Positions 1 through 9,276 of a stretch of DNA of 64,000 nt are shown here, piece by piece. The translations under genes and the position numbers were made by a program. The DNA lies in the NCBI GenBank assembly GCA_024640405.1, contig JAHEFB010000019.1, forward strand, positions 1 to 64,000. The letters are read 5' to 3'. How positions within the stretch are numbered: position 1 is the first letter of the stretch; each line of letters begins with the position of its first letter. The notes under the pieces are model-generated. The model saw only the letters and a list, made by a program, of their open reading frames with translations. It searched no databases and had not been told where the DNA came from. The stretch is from Alphaproteobacteria bacterium. Its GTDB lineage: Bacteria > Pseudomonadota > Alphaproteobacteria > Rhizobiales > Aestuariivirgaceae.

Positions 1-111
1 GAAATCCCTGACCTCTCGACCTCACGGTCAACGAAAACATCACGTCCCGCCCATGGATGGTAATCGTAGAGAATACGCCGCGCGCCGGTATTGTGGGCGT
101 TGGTGAGCTGA
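1..111 (-). other. Possible gene fragment entering from the left edge
   Basis: A minus-strand frame stays open from about position 225 down to base 1 and runs off the window. Its last residues include the stretch RILYDYHPWAGRDVFVDRE. This looks vaguely like small proteins found beside recombinases and transposases, but that resemblance comes from memory and is weak. There is no obvious start codon with a ribosome binding site. A second minus-strand frame of 61 codons (225 to 40) overlaps the same bases and is equally open, so coding status is uncertain. Confidence 0.2.
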
Positions 112-427
112 TTTGTACAACGAGGAACGACCCCACAGCGCGATCGGCAACAACGTCCCGATTGCTCTGACAAAACCCGGTGGCGCAACCAGCCCGCTAC
201 CGGATTTGAAGCCGGAAAACTCCAACCTCCGGTGATCCTAAATTGGGGAGCACAGCAAACATGAACAGAGCTAACTTATAAACGAGGACAAGTTGGGGAG
301 CAGGTCATAGCATATCTATGTTGCTACCGCGACAGTTGGCAAATATTACAGCTATTTAAGTTGGAACTTTCTTTCATTCTCGTCAAGTTTTGGTCGTCAG
401 GTTGCTCCAGTTAGAAGAGGAAGAGCG
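112..427. other. Non-coding stretch before the first clear gene
   Basis: No convincing gene is seen here. It holds two direct copies of TTGGGGAGCA about 50 bases apart (near 244 and 293) and an AT-rich stretch around 300-390 that may carry the promoter for the barrel gene starting at 428. A purine-rich GAGGAAGAG lies just before that gene's start. Confidence 0.4.
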
Positions 428-1864
428 TTGTTTCAAAAAGTATGGCGAACTGGCGTCACCTTATCGTTGCTATGGACGTTGACCAGCAGTTTGTCTGCGC
501 AGGAACGCGATCCGATGTTGCTGCACAGCAGTGACGGACTGACGGTTCGTGCACACCTCCAGGCTGGCCTGAACCTGGTCGGCGAACAGGACCTGTTCTG
601 GAGCCTTGCCGACATATTCGCTCCCACAGCGAACTATAATCCCGACAAGGTTTGGCTCGAAGGGTACGTCAAACCGGGCGTGAGTTTCCGAAAACAGCTA
701 TCTGCCGAGGACGCGCTTTATGGCATGGTGTCCGGAGTGTGGTCCGGCACGATTGGCACTGATGCATATGATGTCGGAGATACAGGCAGAGTAACCCTTG
801 AACAAGCTTATGTCGGTTTTCTGAGTGAGAACCCCAACGGACTGTCGATAGACCTGTCAGCAGGCGCACGCGAGTTGAAGCTTGGCACAGGCATGCTGTT
901 TGCCAATGGTGGTTCGAGCGGGTTCGAACGCGGCGCGCTCAAGTTTGGCCCGCGCAAAGCATGGGAACTCACCGGCATCGGCAAGGCCATGTATGGTGGT
1001 TTCACCGCGACCGGCTTCTATCTCGACGCCAACGAGGTGCCGTCCAATGACGCTTTCACTGCCTTGGCCGGAGGTGATTTCCGTTTCGATCACGATGCGG
1101 GTGGTTTCATCGGTGTGACCTATGCCAACGTTGTCGAGTCAAATTCCGCCTATCCGCAAGCGGCACCCGGTGGCATTGGTCCCCCAAGTGTTACACCTGG
1201 TGCGCGTGATGGGCTGAATGTTGTTAATGCATATGGCCGCACCGGCCGGCTCGGTGGCGCGTTGACGAACTGGTATTTCTCCGCCGACCTGGCCTATCAG
1301 TGGAACGAACGCATTGACATGAATGCATGGGGCGGGCGCGGGCAAGTAGCCTACACGTTTGCCGGGCCAATGTGGACGCCGCGATTGATGTACACGTTCC
1401 AGAGCTTCTCGGGCGATGACCCGGCCACCACAGGCCAGGAACGCTTCGATCCGCTGTTCTTCGAAGGCTCGCCTAGCAGCTGGGCCACTGGTTCCAAGTC
1501 CGCGATGACGTTCATCAACTCGAATGTCAATGCTCACCAAGTTGAGCTCAGCGTACGTCCGAGCAGGCAAGATACCATTACATTGCGCTATGCCCATATC
1601 CGTGCAAACGAACTACGCAGCCCGGTTCAGTTTGGGCAGGCTACCAGGTTCGAGATCGCCGGTGGAGACAACATTGTTGCCGGTGTTACGGACCCACACC
1701 TCGCCGACGATGTCTTTGTGGAATACAGCCGTATCATCAATCGCAACACCTACCTGACAACAGGGGTTAGCGCGTCCTTCCCGGGCAAGGGTTTGGAGTT
1801 AGCCGCTCAACGTGAGCTGCCCGTCTGGCTAGGTGGCTTTATCAACGTTGTCATCAACTACTGA
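428..1864 (+). CDS. Outer-membrane beta-barrel protein, alginate-export-like
   Basis: This 478-residue protein begins with a signal peptide (residues 1-24, ending near LSAQ) and continues with alternating aromatic and polar strands typical of an outer-membrane barrel. A central stretch around residues 125-185 (LEQAYVGFLS, then GARELKLGTG) resembles the alginate-export/porin superfamily. It ends in an aromatic residue (VVINY), as barrel proteins often do. The start is a TTG codon preceded by GAGGAAGAG; no in-frame ATG fits better. The secreted hydrolase gene lies 51 bases downstream on the same strand, so the pair may import and cleave one substrate. The substrate is unknown. Confidence 0.65.
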   Translation: MFQKVWRTGVTLSLLWTLTSSLSAQERDPMLLHSSDGLTVRAHLQAGLNLVGEQDLFWSLADIFAPTANYNPDKVWLEGYVKPGVSFRKQLSAEDALYGMVSGVWSGTIGTDAYDVGDTGRVTLEQAYVGFLSENPNGLSIDLSAGARELKLGTGMLFANGGSSGFERGALKFGPRKAWELTGIGKAMYGGFTATGFYLDANEVPSNDAFTALAGGDFRFDHDAGGFIGVTYANVVESNSAYPQAAPGGIGPPSVTPGARDGLNVVNAYGRTGRLGGALTNWYFSADLAYQWNERIDMNAWGGRGQVAYTFAGPMWTPRLMYTFQSFSGDDPATTGQERFDPLFFEGSPSSWATGSKSAMTFINSNVNAHQVELSVRPSRQDTITLRYAHIRANELRSPVQFGQATRFEIAGGDNIVAGVTDPHLADDVFVEYSRIINRNTYLTTGVSASFPGKGLELAAQRELPVWLGGFINVVINY

Positions 1865-1915
1865 TCAAGTTGGCGAAAATTGAACTATCAACAAGTAGAA
1901 ACAAGGAGTAGCCCC

Positions 1916-3241
1916 ATGAAACGCCTAGTTGGGAGGAAGCTGCGCATCGCAGGTCTGACCGCATTTGTTGGCCTGTCAACTGCATCCGGAGCCATAGCTG
2001 CTAGCAACTTTCCCGATGCGGCATCCTCCGACCCCAAAACACTTGGCCTGATGACTGGGTTTCCGCCCGCACCAGACAAACGGGTTATGCAGCCGGATTC
2101 AAACTTTTTCAGTTTCCCGAAGTTGCGCTGGACGGTTTGTCATATCCGCGAACTCATGCCGACCAAGCAAGTCAGCCGGGGTTTGGGTGCTCGAGTCGCG
2201 CTGCAATATGAACTGGATGAGGGGATTGACACCGTAACCTTTACGCCTATCGGAGGCGGCAAGCGGATGACCTGGAAAGAGGCGCTGGGCGTCAACTACA
2301 CCGATGGCATGCTCATCATGCACAAGGGCAAGGTGGTGTATGAATACTACACAGGTTGCCTGAAACAGTCAGGTAAGCACGCTGCGATGTCCATGACCAA
2401 GTCGATGACCGGACTGCTCGCGGAGATTCTCGTGGCCGAAGGCAAACTTGACGATAACGCCGTTGTCTCGACCATCCTGCCTGAACTGTCAGATAGTGCA
2501 TTTGGCGATGCCACGGTTCGCCAGGTGATGGACATGACCACGGGGCTAGCCTACAGCGAAGATTACTCAAATCCAGAGGCTGACATCTGGGTGTACAGTG
2601 CTGCTGCCAATCCGATGCCGAAACCGGCGGACTACGAGGGGCCGGTGGGTTACTATGAGTACCTCCAGACGGTGCGAAAGGAGGGCCAGCATGGTGATGC
2701 CTTCGGCTATAAGACGATTAACTCTGACGCACTGGGTTGGATTATTTCTCGGGTGTCGGGCAAGTCTGTCACAGAACTGCTTTCTGAGCGTATCTGGAGC
2801 CGCATGGGTGCGGAGCAAGACGGTTACTTCACGATAGACGGGATCGGGACGCCATTTGCTGGTGGCGGTCTAAGCGCCGGACTTCGCGACCTGGGACGCA
2901 TCGGGCAGTTAATGCTGAACAAGGGCGATATCAATGGCGAGAGGTTGTTTCCCGCGTCCGTGGTAGACAATATCAGCGCAGGAGGCGATAAAACAGCCTT
3001 TGCAAAAGCGGGTTACAAGACGCTTGCCGGTGGCAGTTACCGCGGCATGTGGTGGGTGTTCCACGACAAGCACGGCGCTTATGCTGCTCGCGGTGTTCAT
3101 GGTCAAACGATCTATATCGACCCAACTGCAGAGATGGTCATCGTGCGCCTCTCGTCACACCCAGTGGCCAAGAACGCGGTGATCGACCCGACCTCGCTCC
3201 CAGCCTATCAGGCCGTTGCGGAGTACTTGCTGGCGAAATAG
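1916..3241 (+). CDS. Secreted serine hydrolase, class C beta-lactamase / 6-aminohexanoate-dimer hydrolase family
   Basis: The ATG at 1916 follows AAGGAG at good spacing and gives 441 residues with a signal peptide (MKRLVGRKLR to about residue 30, GAIAAS). An in-frame TTG at 1880 is possible but would spoil the signal peptide. The catalytic SxxK motif is SMTK at residues 159-162. A likely general-base tyrosine lies at 265 (FGYKTINSD), and an HGQ triad near the C-terminus (VHGQTIYID) completes the beta-lactamase fold. This pattern fits the serine beta-lactamase-like superfamily that includes esterases and NylB-type amide hydrolases. It is probably periplasmic. Cotranscription with the upstream barrel gene is likely. 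The true substrate (ester, amide or lactam) cannot be read from sequence. Confidence 0.8.
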   Translation: MKRLVGRKLRIAGLTAFVGLSTASGAIAASNFPDAASSDPKTLGLMTGFPPAPDKRVMQPDSNFFSFPKLRWTVCHIRELMPTKQVSRGLGARVALQYELDEGIDTVTFTPIGGGKRMTWKEALGVNYTDGMLIMHKGKVVYEYYTGCLKQSGKHAAMSMTKSMTGLLAEILVAEGKLDDNAVVSTILPELSDSAFGDATVRQVMDMTTGLAYSEDYSNPEADIWVYSAAANPMPKPADYEGPVGYYEYLQTVRKEGQHGDAFGYKTINSDALGWIISRVSGKSVTELLSERIWSRMGAEQDGYFTIDGIGTPFAGGGLSAGLRDLGRIGQLMLNKGDINGERLFPASVVDNISAGGDKTAFAKAGYKTLAGGSYRGMWWVFHDKHGAYAARGVHGQTIYIDPTAEMVIVRLSSHPVAKNAVIDPTSLPAYQAVAEYLLAK

Positions 3242-3594
3242 TTGCAAGCGGCAGTTGTCTGCTGTTGGCAGATTGCAGGTATCGCGTGCTGCGCGATAAA
3301 GGTCTTTTAAGGGCGGTCATTGCACTTCGCGAGGTTTGCAGGTCCTGACCCCAGAGGCCAGTTACCTTCCCGCCCTGGTCGCGTTGTTCCCGCCGCACTG
3401 CCTGATTTTGCCAGCAAAGCAACCGCCAATGCCCCAACAAACAAGGTAACAATTTAGCCAAATTGACAACGCTTCTACAACCACACAAGTGTAACATTTG
3501 AGCCCTTAAGCGGTTTGCTGCGCGTTGAAGTCGGCAAGCCGTTGCGACCGAAGCGGGCACGGTGCCTGCCAACAGGTCAAAAAGGGGAAGTGAA
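3242..3594. other. 353-base intergenic region, nothing recognised
   Basis: No gene, RNA or clear terminator was found between the serine hydrolase and the GGDEF-EAL gene. The final bases hold AAAAAGGGGAAG, which serves as ribosome binding site for the downstream ATG at 3595. The promoter of that gene presumably lies in the AT-richer part around 3420-3500. Confidence 0.4.
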
Positions 3595-5598
3595 ATGCCG
3601 GCTCTGCGCAGCTCCGTGCCAGCATTTGTTGTTTTTATTCTGATCGTCGCAGCCTCCATTGGCGTCGGCGTTCATCAGGCTGTGGGTTTTGCGGTTGACG
3701 GTGCTGTCCAGAGGGACGGCGAAGTCAGAATGCGGCAATGGGCAGGTTACATCAGCAATCGCATGCCGGGTCTTGAACAGATCATACAATCCGGAAGACC
3801 AACTGCCGAACAACTGCGAAAATTCGAAATCATGCGCGAGGTGGGTAACGTATCCCGGTTCAGGATTTTTGCACCGGATGGCACATTGGTGCTGGTCTCC
3901 GACAATGCCTCGACCCGGGTGAGTGGAGATTCCATTGGCGAGATCAACCCACGTGCAAGGCAGGTTTTTCAGACCGGCCTAATCGACATTTCCGTAAAGG
4001 ACGGCGAAGGTCATTCAGGCAGGCCTGAAGTCCACGTGGTATCATACCTGCGAGCGCACAACGCCAAGGGTCATCCGGTCGGGGCATTCGAAATTCATGT
4101 GGATCAGACCAAGATGGCTTCTTTTCTGCAGGCGATCTTCGGCTGGGCTGCGGCCGGCCTGGCGCTGTTGGGATCCCTTGCATATCTGATACCGGCATTC
4201 GCATTTCTGCAACGAAACGCCGATGCGACACGAGCCGAACACAAGATATCCTACCTGACGGAATTCGATTCCCTGACGTCTCTCCTGAGCCGAAATTCCT
4301 TCACCGAGCGCCTCGACCGGGAAATAGGCCAGCCCTACTCATACCTTTGCGCAGACGCCATCCTTTTCATTGATATCGACAACTTCAAGTCGATAAACGA
4401 TGAGTACGGCCACGAAGGTGGTGACCAGTTTATCGTTCACATTGCCAATGCAATAAAATCCCAGGTGGGCGACGTCGGCTACGCGGCTCGCTTTGGCGGC
4501 GACGAGTTTACAATATCGTTGCCCGGTATCTCCGAACGGGGTCTGCGAAAAATCTGCGAAAACATATTGCAGGAAGCCCGCAAACCCGCTGTGTGCGGCA
4601 GTCAGATCATAACCGGCGAAATCAGCATTGGCGCCCACCTGAACCACAGCAAGAGCAGTTCTTCAGATTTGTTGCGAAAGGCAGATATCGCGCTCTACAA
4701 CGCCAAGAATTCAGGAAAGAACCGCTTTGTGCTGTTCAACGAAAACATGGCGCTTCAGTTGAAGTCCCGGCGTGATCTCGAACGGCGGCTGCAAACAGCG
4801 CACGACCGTCAGGAATTTGAACTGAACTATCAGCCCATCATCGATAGCAGGACATCGAAAATTGTTGGCTTTGAAGCCCTGCTGCGACTGCCCGACGGCA
4901 AAGGCGGATACATTTCGCCGAACCGGTTTATCCCGGTGGCGGAATCCATCGGTTTGATTGCGCCGATCAGCAAGTGGGCTATTCACGAAGCGCTGTCGAC
5001 AGCCAAGACCTGGCCGGACAAGCTGTTCGTGTCTGTCAATTTGTCGCCGCGCCAGTTCGAGGACGGCAACCTTATTGATACAATCAGCACCGCGATCGAG
5101 CAGACCGGTTTCCCGGCCAGCCGACTGGAGCTGGAAGTCACCGAGAGCCTGTTCCTGGGCAACACCGGGTCTGTTGATCTTCAGATCAAACAGTTGAAAC
5201 GCCTTGGCGTGTCTATTGCCCTGGATGATTTCGGTACCGGCTATTCCAGCATCGGTTATCTCATTCGTTATGGTTTCAACAAGCTCAAGGTAGACCGCTC
5301 ATTTCTGCTGGCACACGACAAGGACCCGGAGAAGCTGCATGGTGTTCTGGAAACCATTGTTTCCCTCGGTCATGGACTGGGCATGTGCGTAACTGCCGAA
5401 GGCATCGAAACGCCCGAACAGGTCAGAATGCTGAGCGAACTGAAATGTGACCAGTTCCAGGGCTACCACTTTGGCAAACCCATGGATCGCGATGATGTTG
5501 CAGTTGTTTTACTGCGCTCCACCGCCACCAGGATGTCAGGCGACAAGCCGGCAAGGCTCGAGAATGCCACCGCCGGCACACGGCGCATTGCCGGTTAA
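3595..5598 (+). CDS. Membrane-bound GGDEF-EAL cyclic-di-GMP enzyme
   Basis: The 667-residue protein has an N-terminal membrane segment (residues 8-28), a periplasmic sensor region to about 165, a second membrane segment (about 170-198), then GGDEF and EAL domains. The cyclase signature is intact (FGGDEF, about residues 300-305), and so is the phosphodiesterase signature (FEALLR, EAL at 427-429), with DDFGTGYSS and AEGIETPEQ behind it. The allosteric RxxD inhibitory site normally five residues before GGDEF is absent (GDVG there instead). Both activities are therefore possible, with no product inhibition expected. The ATG at 3595 follows AAGGGGAAG; a GTG at 3562 is in frame but less likely. The gene ends tail to tail, overlapping the AraC regulator by 4 bases. 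Confidence 0.92.
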   Translation: MPALRSSVPAFVVFILIVAASIGVGVHQAVGFAVDGAVQRDGEVRMRQWAGYISNRMPGLEQIIQSGRPTAEQLRKFEIMREVGNVSRFRIFAPDGTLVLVSDNASTRVSGDSIGEINPRARQVFQTGLIDISVKDGEGHSGRPEVHVVSYLRAHNAKGHPVGAFEIHVDQTKMASFLQAIFGWAAAGLALLGSLAYLIPAFAFLQRNADATRAEHKISYLTEFDSLTSLLSRNSFTERLDREIGQPYSYLCADAILFIDIDNFKSINDEYGHEGGDQFIVHIANAIKSQVGDVGYAARFGGDEFTISLPGISERGLRKICENILQEARKPAVCGSQIITGEISIGAHLNHSKSSSSDLLRKADIALYNAKNSGKNRFVLFNENMALQLKSRRDLERRLQTAHDRQEFELNYQPIIDSRTSKIVGFEALLRLPDGKGGYISPNRFIPVAESIGLIAPISKWAIHEALSTAKTWPDKLFVSVNLSPRQFEDGNLIDTISTAIEQTGFPASRLELEVTESLFLGNTGSVDLQIKQLKRLGVSIALDDFGTGYSSIGYLIRYGFNKLKVDRSFLLAHDKDPEKLHGVLETIVSLGHGLGMCVTAEGIETPEQVRMLSELKCDQFQGYHFGKPMDRDDVAVVLLRSTATRMSGDKPARLENATAGTRRIAG

Positions 5599-6560
5599 AT
5601 CCTGTCGCTGTCTGTCGCCACCTTTTTGCGATGATGCGATGGTGAAAGCCCATACATGGCCTTGTACGCCCGCGAAAACTGGGCGATTGACGAAAATCCG
5701 CACGCCAGTCCGGCATCACGTACGCTCAACCGCGAGTATGCCAGCAAATGAGCCGCTCTTTCCAGCCGCAGAGACAGGTAAAACCGCATTGGAGACATCC
5801 CCATCAGCCGTTTGAAACGGCGCTCAAGCTGGCGTGATGAAACGCCGGCAGTATCAGCCAGATCTTCAAGCCGCAGCAAATCCTCCAGATGGTTTTCCAT
5901 GGCGGAAATGGCTGCCAGTATTGCCGCGTCGTCAACCCCGTAGCGGGTCCGTGCGGGAATTCGCGTCCCGGCAGGTGCCTCTCCGTGACGGGCATGGACC
6001 AGGGTATCGGCCACCCGTGTTGCAAGGCTGCTGCCATGTAGCGAAGCAATCCACGCCAACATCATGTCCAGTGGCGCGGTACCGCCCGAACATGTCAGAC
6101 GCGAACCGTCGATTTCATACAACGCGTCGGTCACGACAATTCGCGGATGATCTTCGCGCATGGCACTCAGTGTTTCCCAGTGACATGTCGCACGTCTGCC
6201 ATCCAGAACACCCGCGTCAGCAAGTACAATTGGCCCGGTATCAAGGCCGCCCAGCCAGACGCCTGCAACATCCAGTTTGCGCAATGCCGCGCGAAGACCC
6301 GGTGTGATCGCCTTTTGATGATCGTAGCTCGCACAGGCCACCAGCAGGTTGGGTCGTCCAATTGACGGCAGAGCTTGCGAAACCGATACCGGAATTCCAT
6401 TGGATGCCACGACTGCATTGCCGTCCACCGACGCAAAACGCCATGAAAACAATTCGCCTGCAAACCTGTTGGCCACCCGCAACGGCTCAAGTGCCGAATA
6501 CAGCGCGATCATGGAGAAATTCGGCAACAACAGAAACACGATGTCAAACGCGGTGCGCAT
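5595..6560 (-). CDS. cdhR: GlxA/CdhR-type AraC-family transcriptional regulator
   Basis: The 321-residue protein carries an N-terminal DJ-1/PfpI-like (class I glutamine amidotransferase-like) domain (about residues 5-185, starting [12 protein letters not shown]) and a C-terminal AraC helix-turn-helix domain (about 215-310, with [19 protein letters not shown]). This architecture is shared by regulators of carnitine, choline and glycine-betaine catabolism such as Pseudomonas CdhR and GbdR. It is divergent from, and 94 bases away from, a putative carnitine operon, so it is probably that operon's activator. The symbol is assigned by architecture and context and is not proven. Direct repeats in the shared promoter are listed separately. 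Confidence 0.8.
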   Translation of the reverse strand: MRTAFDIVFLLLPNFSMIALYSALEPLRVANRFAGELFSWRFASVDGNAVVASNGIPVSVSQALPSIGRPNLLVACASYDHQKAITPGLRAALRKLDVAGVWLGGLDTGPIVLADAGVLDGRRATCHWETLSAMREDHPRIVVTDALYEIDGSRLTCSGGTAPLDMMLAWIASLHGSSLATRVADTLVHARHGEAPAGTRIPARTRYGVDDAAILAAISAMENHLEDLLRLEDLADTAGVSSRQLERRFKRLMGMSPMRFYLSLRLERAAHLLAYSRLSVRDAGLACGFSSIAQFSRAYKAMYGLSPSHHRKKVATDSDRI

Positions 6561-6569
6561 GATAAATTG

Positions 6570-6605
6570 CTCAAATTTTTGTCGTTTTTCCTCAAATCAT
6601 TGTTT
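6570..6605 (+). promoter_or_regulatory. Direct repeats, likely AraC-family operator
   Basis: Two direct repeats, CTCAAATTTTTGTCG (from 6570) and CTCAAATCATTGTTT (from 6591), match at 11 of 15 positions. They are offset by exactly 21 bases, two helical turns, which is the spacing AraC-family proteins prefer. They lie in the 94-base divergent promoter between the regulator and the BKACE gene. The identity of the bound protein is inferred. Confidence 0.5.
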
Positions 6606-6654
6606 TGACCTCGGATACACTTTCCGTCAACAGCAAACTCCAGGGAGGCGTTCA

Positions 6655-7536
6655 ATGAACCCCAAGGTCATCATCACATGCGCAGTTACAGGCGCTGGCG
6701 ATACTGTCGGCAAGCACCCGGCCATTCCGGTGACACCTGAACAGATCGCAAACTCAGCGCTGGAAGCAGCGTCTGCAGGTGCAGCCATCGTCCATTGTCA
6801 TGTGCGCGAACCTGAAACCGGCAAGGGTGTCCGCAATGTTGACTACTACCGTGAGGTAATGGAGCGCATTCGTGCAAAGAACACCGACGTAATCATCAAT
6901 CTGACCGCCGGCATGGGCGGTGACCTGATGATCGGCGATGGAGAAACGCCACGCAATTTTGACGAATCCAACACCGACCTGGTCGGTCCGGTTGAACGGC
7001 TCTTGCATGTCGCCGAGCTTCGCCCGGAAATTTGCACCCTGGATTGTGGCTCGCTCAACTTTGGCGACAGCAATTCCATCGTGGTGCAGACGCCCGTTCA
7101 ACTGCGCGAACAGGCCAGGTTGATCCAGTCCTACGGCGTCAAACCTGAAATGGAGATATTTGACTCCGGCAATCTCTGGTTTGCCAAACAGCTTGTCACC
7201 GAAGGTCTGGTCTCCGGCATTCCGATGTTCCAGCTGTGCCTGGGTATCCCGTGGGGTGCACCGGTCAACACCCAGACCATGGCCTACATGGTTTCGCAAT
7301 TGCCGGTCGATTGTGTCTGGGCCGGTTTCGGTATCGGCCGCTGGCAGATGCCGATGGCGGCCCAGGCCATGATCCTCGGCGGCCATGTCAGGGTTGGACT
7401 GGAGGATAACCTGTACCTCGACAAGGGCGTTTATGCTTCAAATGGTTCGCTCACCGAGCGCGCAACGGAAATCATACGCCTGCTGGGCGCGCAAGTCGCC
7501 ACCCCCCTCGAAGCCCGCAGCATTTTGGGTTTGTAG
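6655..7536 (+). CDS. Beta-keto acid cleavage enzyme (BKACE, DUF849), probable 3-dehydrocarnitine cleavage
   Basis: BKACE enzymes condense a beta-keto acid with acetyl-CoA to give acetoacetate plus a new acyl-CoA. The 293-residue protein has the metal-binding HCH motif (His47 and His49 in IVHCHVREP), the TAGMGGD loop (about 84-90) and the late glutamate Glu250 ([10 protein letters not shown]). A carnitine dehydrogenase follows after 2 bases, so the expected reaction is 3-dehydrocarnitine + acetyl-CoA to betainyl-CoA + acetoacetate, as for the Pseudomonas and Sinorhizobium carnitine enzymes. The ATG at 6655 is set by AGGGAGG six bases upstream; an upstream open frame reaches back to 6349 but overlaps the regulator antisense. 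The substrate is inferred from context. Confidence 0.85.
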   Translation: MNPKVIITCAVTGAGDTVGKHPAIPVTPEQIANSALEAASAGAAIVHCHVREPETGKGVRNVDYYREVMERIRAKNTDVIINLTAGMGGDLMIGDGETPRNFDESNTDLVGPVERLLHVAELRPEICTLDCGSLNFGDSNSIVVQTPVQLREQARLIQSYGVKPEMEIFDSGNLWFAKQLVTEGLVSGIPMFQLCLGIPWGAPVNTQTMAYMVSQLPVDCVWAGFGIGRWQMPMAAQAMILGGHVRVGLEDNLYLDKGVYASNGSLTERATEIIRLLGAQVATPLEARSILGL

Positions 7537-7538
7537 AC

Positions 7539-8501
7539 ATGAACGCTGTCAGAACCCTCGGAATTGCCGGTTGCGGCGTCATTGGCGCAGGCTGGGCAGC
7601 CCGGGCCATGGCGCACGGCATCGATGTCGTCGCCTACGATCCTTTTGCACAGTCGGAACAGGCCATGCGCGAAAAGGTCGAGCGTGCCTGGCCATCCATG
7701 TTCAAGCTCATGGGCGGCAAACCTGAAAATCTGGGCACGCTCGCGTTTACAACCGACCTGAAGGAGATGTGCGAGGGCGTTGACTGGATTCAGGAAGCAG
7801 CTCCGGAGCGCGAAGATTTGAAAATCTCCCTCTACGAGCAAATGGATCAACACGCCGGGCCAGACGTTGTCATTGCTTCATCGTCATCCGGGTTTTTGCC
7901 ATCCCGGCTACAGTCAAAGTGTAATCATCCCGGACGTGTCATCATCGGCCACCCGTTTTACCCGGTCTATCTGCTGCCGCTGGTAGAAACAGTTGCGGGC
8001 GAAAAGACAGCGCCTGAAACCATGGATCGCGCAGACGGTTTTTATCGCAGTATCGGCATGTATCCACTTCGGCTGAAGAGGGAAATTGACGGCTACATTT
8101 GTGACCGCTTGCAGGAAGCCATGTGGCGTGAGGCACTGAATGTTCTCGATCTGGGAATTGGCACTACCGAGGACATAGACAGGGCCATCATCTATTCCGC
8201 CGGTCTGCGCTGGTCGATAATGGGCTCGTTCTTGCATTACCACACAGCAGGCGGAGAAGGAGGCATGCGCTCGTTCATGGCCCAGTTTGATCCGTCACTT
8301 GAACTGCCCTGGACCGACCTGAAGTTCCCCGTGTGGTCGGACGAGTTGACGGAAAAGCTGATTGGCGGCTGTGAGGCGCAGGCGAAAGGCAAGACCATTG
8401 GCGAGTGGGAAACAAAGCGCAACGATGTGCTGGTGGACATCATGCACGTGCTGAAAAAGCACAACATCGGTGTTGGCCAGGTGCTGAACGGTGACGTGTA
8501 A
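7539..8501 (+). CDS. lcdH: L-carnitine 3-dehydrogenase (3-hydroxyacyl-CoA dehydrogenase family)
   Basis: The 320-residue NAD-dependent dehydrogenase oxidises the 3-hydroxyl of L-carnitine to 3-dehydrocarnitine. The Rossmann motif GCGVIGAGW (residues 11-19) begins the NAD-binding domain. A central SSSSGFLPS and the FYPVYLLPLVE stretch (after HP) are typical of this family. The C-terminal helical domain begins near residue 190. Many rhizobial carnitine dehydrogenases carry a fused thioesterase and are much longer; this one has the short Pseudomonas-like length and no fusion. It starts 2 bases after the BKACE stop and its stop overlaps the next start (TAATG). Confidence 0.85.
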   Translation: MNAVRTLGIAGCGVIGAGWAARAMAHGIDVVAYDPFAQSEQAMREKVERAWPSMFKLMGGKPENLGTLAFTTDLKEMCEGVDWIQEAAPEREDLKISLYEQMDQHAGPDVVIASSSSGFLPSRLQSKCNHPGRVIIGHPFYPVYLLPLVETVAGEKTAPETMDRADGFYRSIGMYPLRLKREIDGYICDRLQEAMWREALNVLDLGIGTTEDIDRAIIYSAGLRWSIMGSFLHYHTAGGEGGMRSFMAQFDPSLELPWTDLKFPVWSDELTEKLIGGCEAQAKGKTIGEWETKRNDVLVDIMHVLKKHNIGVGQVLNGDV

Positions 8502-9271
8502 TGCCGCCCCAACGCGTCATAATCACGGCAGCCGGTTCCGGTATCGGCCGGGAAATTGCTTCACGTTTTGCCGATGCAGGCGGCGAAATCCATATTTGTG
8601 ACGTGGATGAGCGTGCGCTTGGACAGCTCACATCGCAACATTCGAACATAACGGCATCGACAATCGACGTTGCAGAAGAGACCGCCCTTGATGGCTGGCT
8701 GCAGTGTGCGCTCCACACCCTCGGCGGTTGTGATGTGCTGGTCAACAATGCCGGCATTGCCGGCCCCACGGCAGCAGTCGAGGAAATGACATTGGAGGCA
8801 TGGCGCCAATGCCTTGCCATCAACCTTGATGCACAAATGCTGACTTGCCGAAAGGTCGTGCCAGCAATGAAAGCCCAACGATCTGGTTGCATCATCAACA
8901 TGTCATCAACCGCTGGCTTGTTTGGGTGCCCCTACCGCACTCCATATGCCGCCGCGAAATGGGCGGTCATTGGATTGAGCAAGTCAATCGCCGCCGAAAC
9001 CGGACCATTCAACATCCGTTGTAACGCAATCTGTCCAGGTTCTGTCGAAGGTGATCGCATGGATCGCGTCATAGCAGCCGAAGCCGCCAAGACCGGAAAA
9101 CCACCAGAACAAATTCGCAACGAATACACCTCCGGCACATCCATGCGCCGTTTTGCAAGAACGTCTGAAATTGCCGACTTGTGTGAGTTCCTGGCATCGG
9201 ACGCCGCCAAATTCATCTCCGGTCAGGCCATACCCGTGGACGGCCACACCGAAACCTATCACTCGGAGTAA
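8501..9271 (+). CDS. SDR-family NAD(P)-dependent oxidoreductase in the carnitine operon
   Basis: The 256-residue classical short-chain dehydrogenase has the cofactor motif TAAGSGIG (residues 9-16), the NNAG motif (82-85) and the catalytic Ser136, Tyr149 and Lys153 (YRTPYAAAK). It shares one base with the preceding stop, so it is translationally coupled to the carnitine dehydrogenase. Family members act on 3-hydroxybutyrate, sugars and hydroxy acids. In this operon a role on D-carnitine, or on another 3-hydroxy intermediate, is a reasonable inference but not shown by sequence. Confidence 0.85.
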   Translation: MPPQRVIITAAGSGIGREIASRFADAGGEIHICDVDERALGQLTSQHSNITASTIDVAEETALDGWLQCALHTLGGCDVLVNNAGIAGPTAAVEEMTLEAWRQCLAINLDAQMLTCRKVVPAMKAQRSGCIINMSSTAGLFGCPYRTPYAAAKWAVIGLSKSIAAETGPFNIRCNAICPGSVEGDRMDRVIAAEAAKTGKPPEQIRNEYTSGTSMRRFARTSEIADLCEFLASDAAKFISGQAIPVDGHTETYHSE

Positions 9272-9276
9272 GTGAC

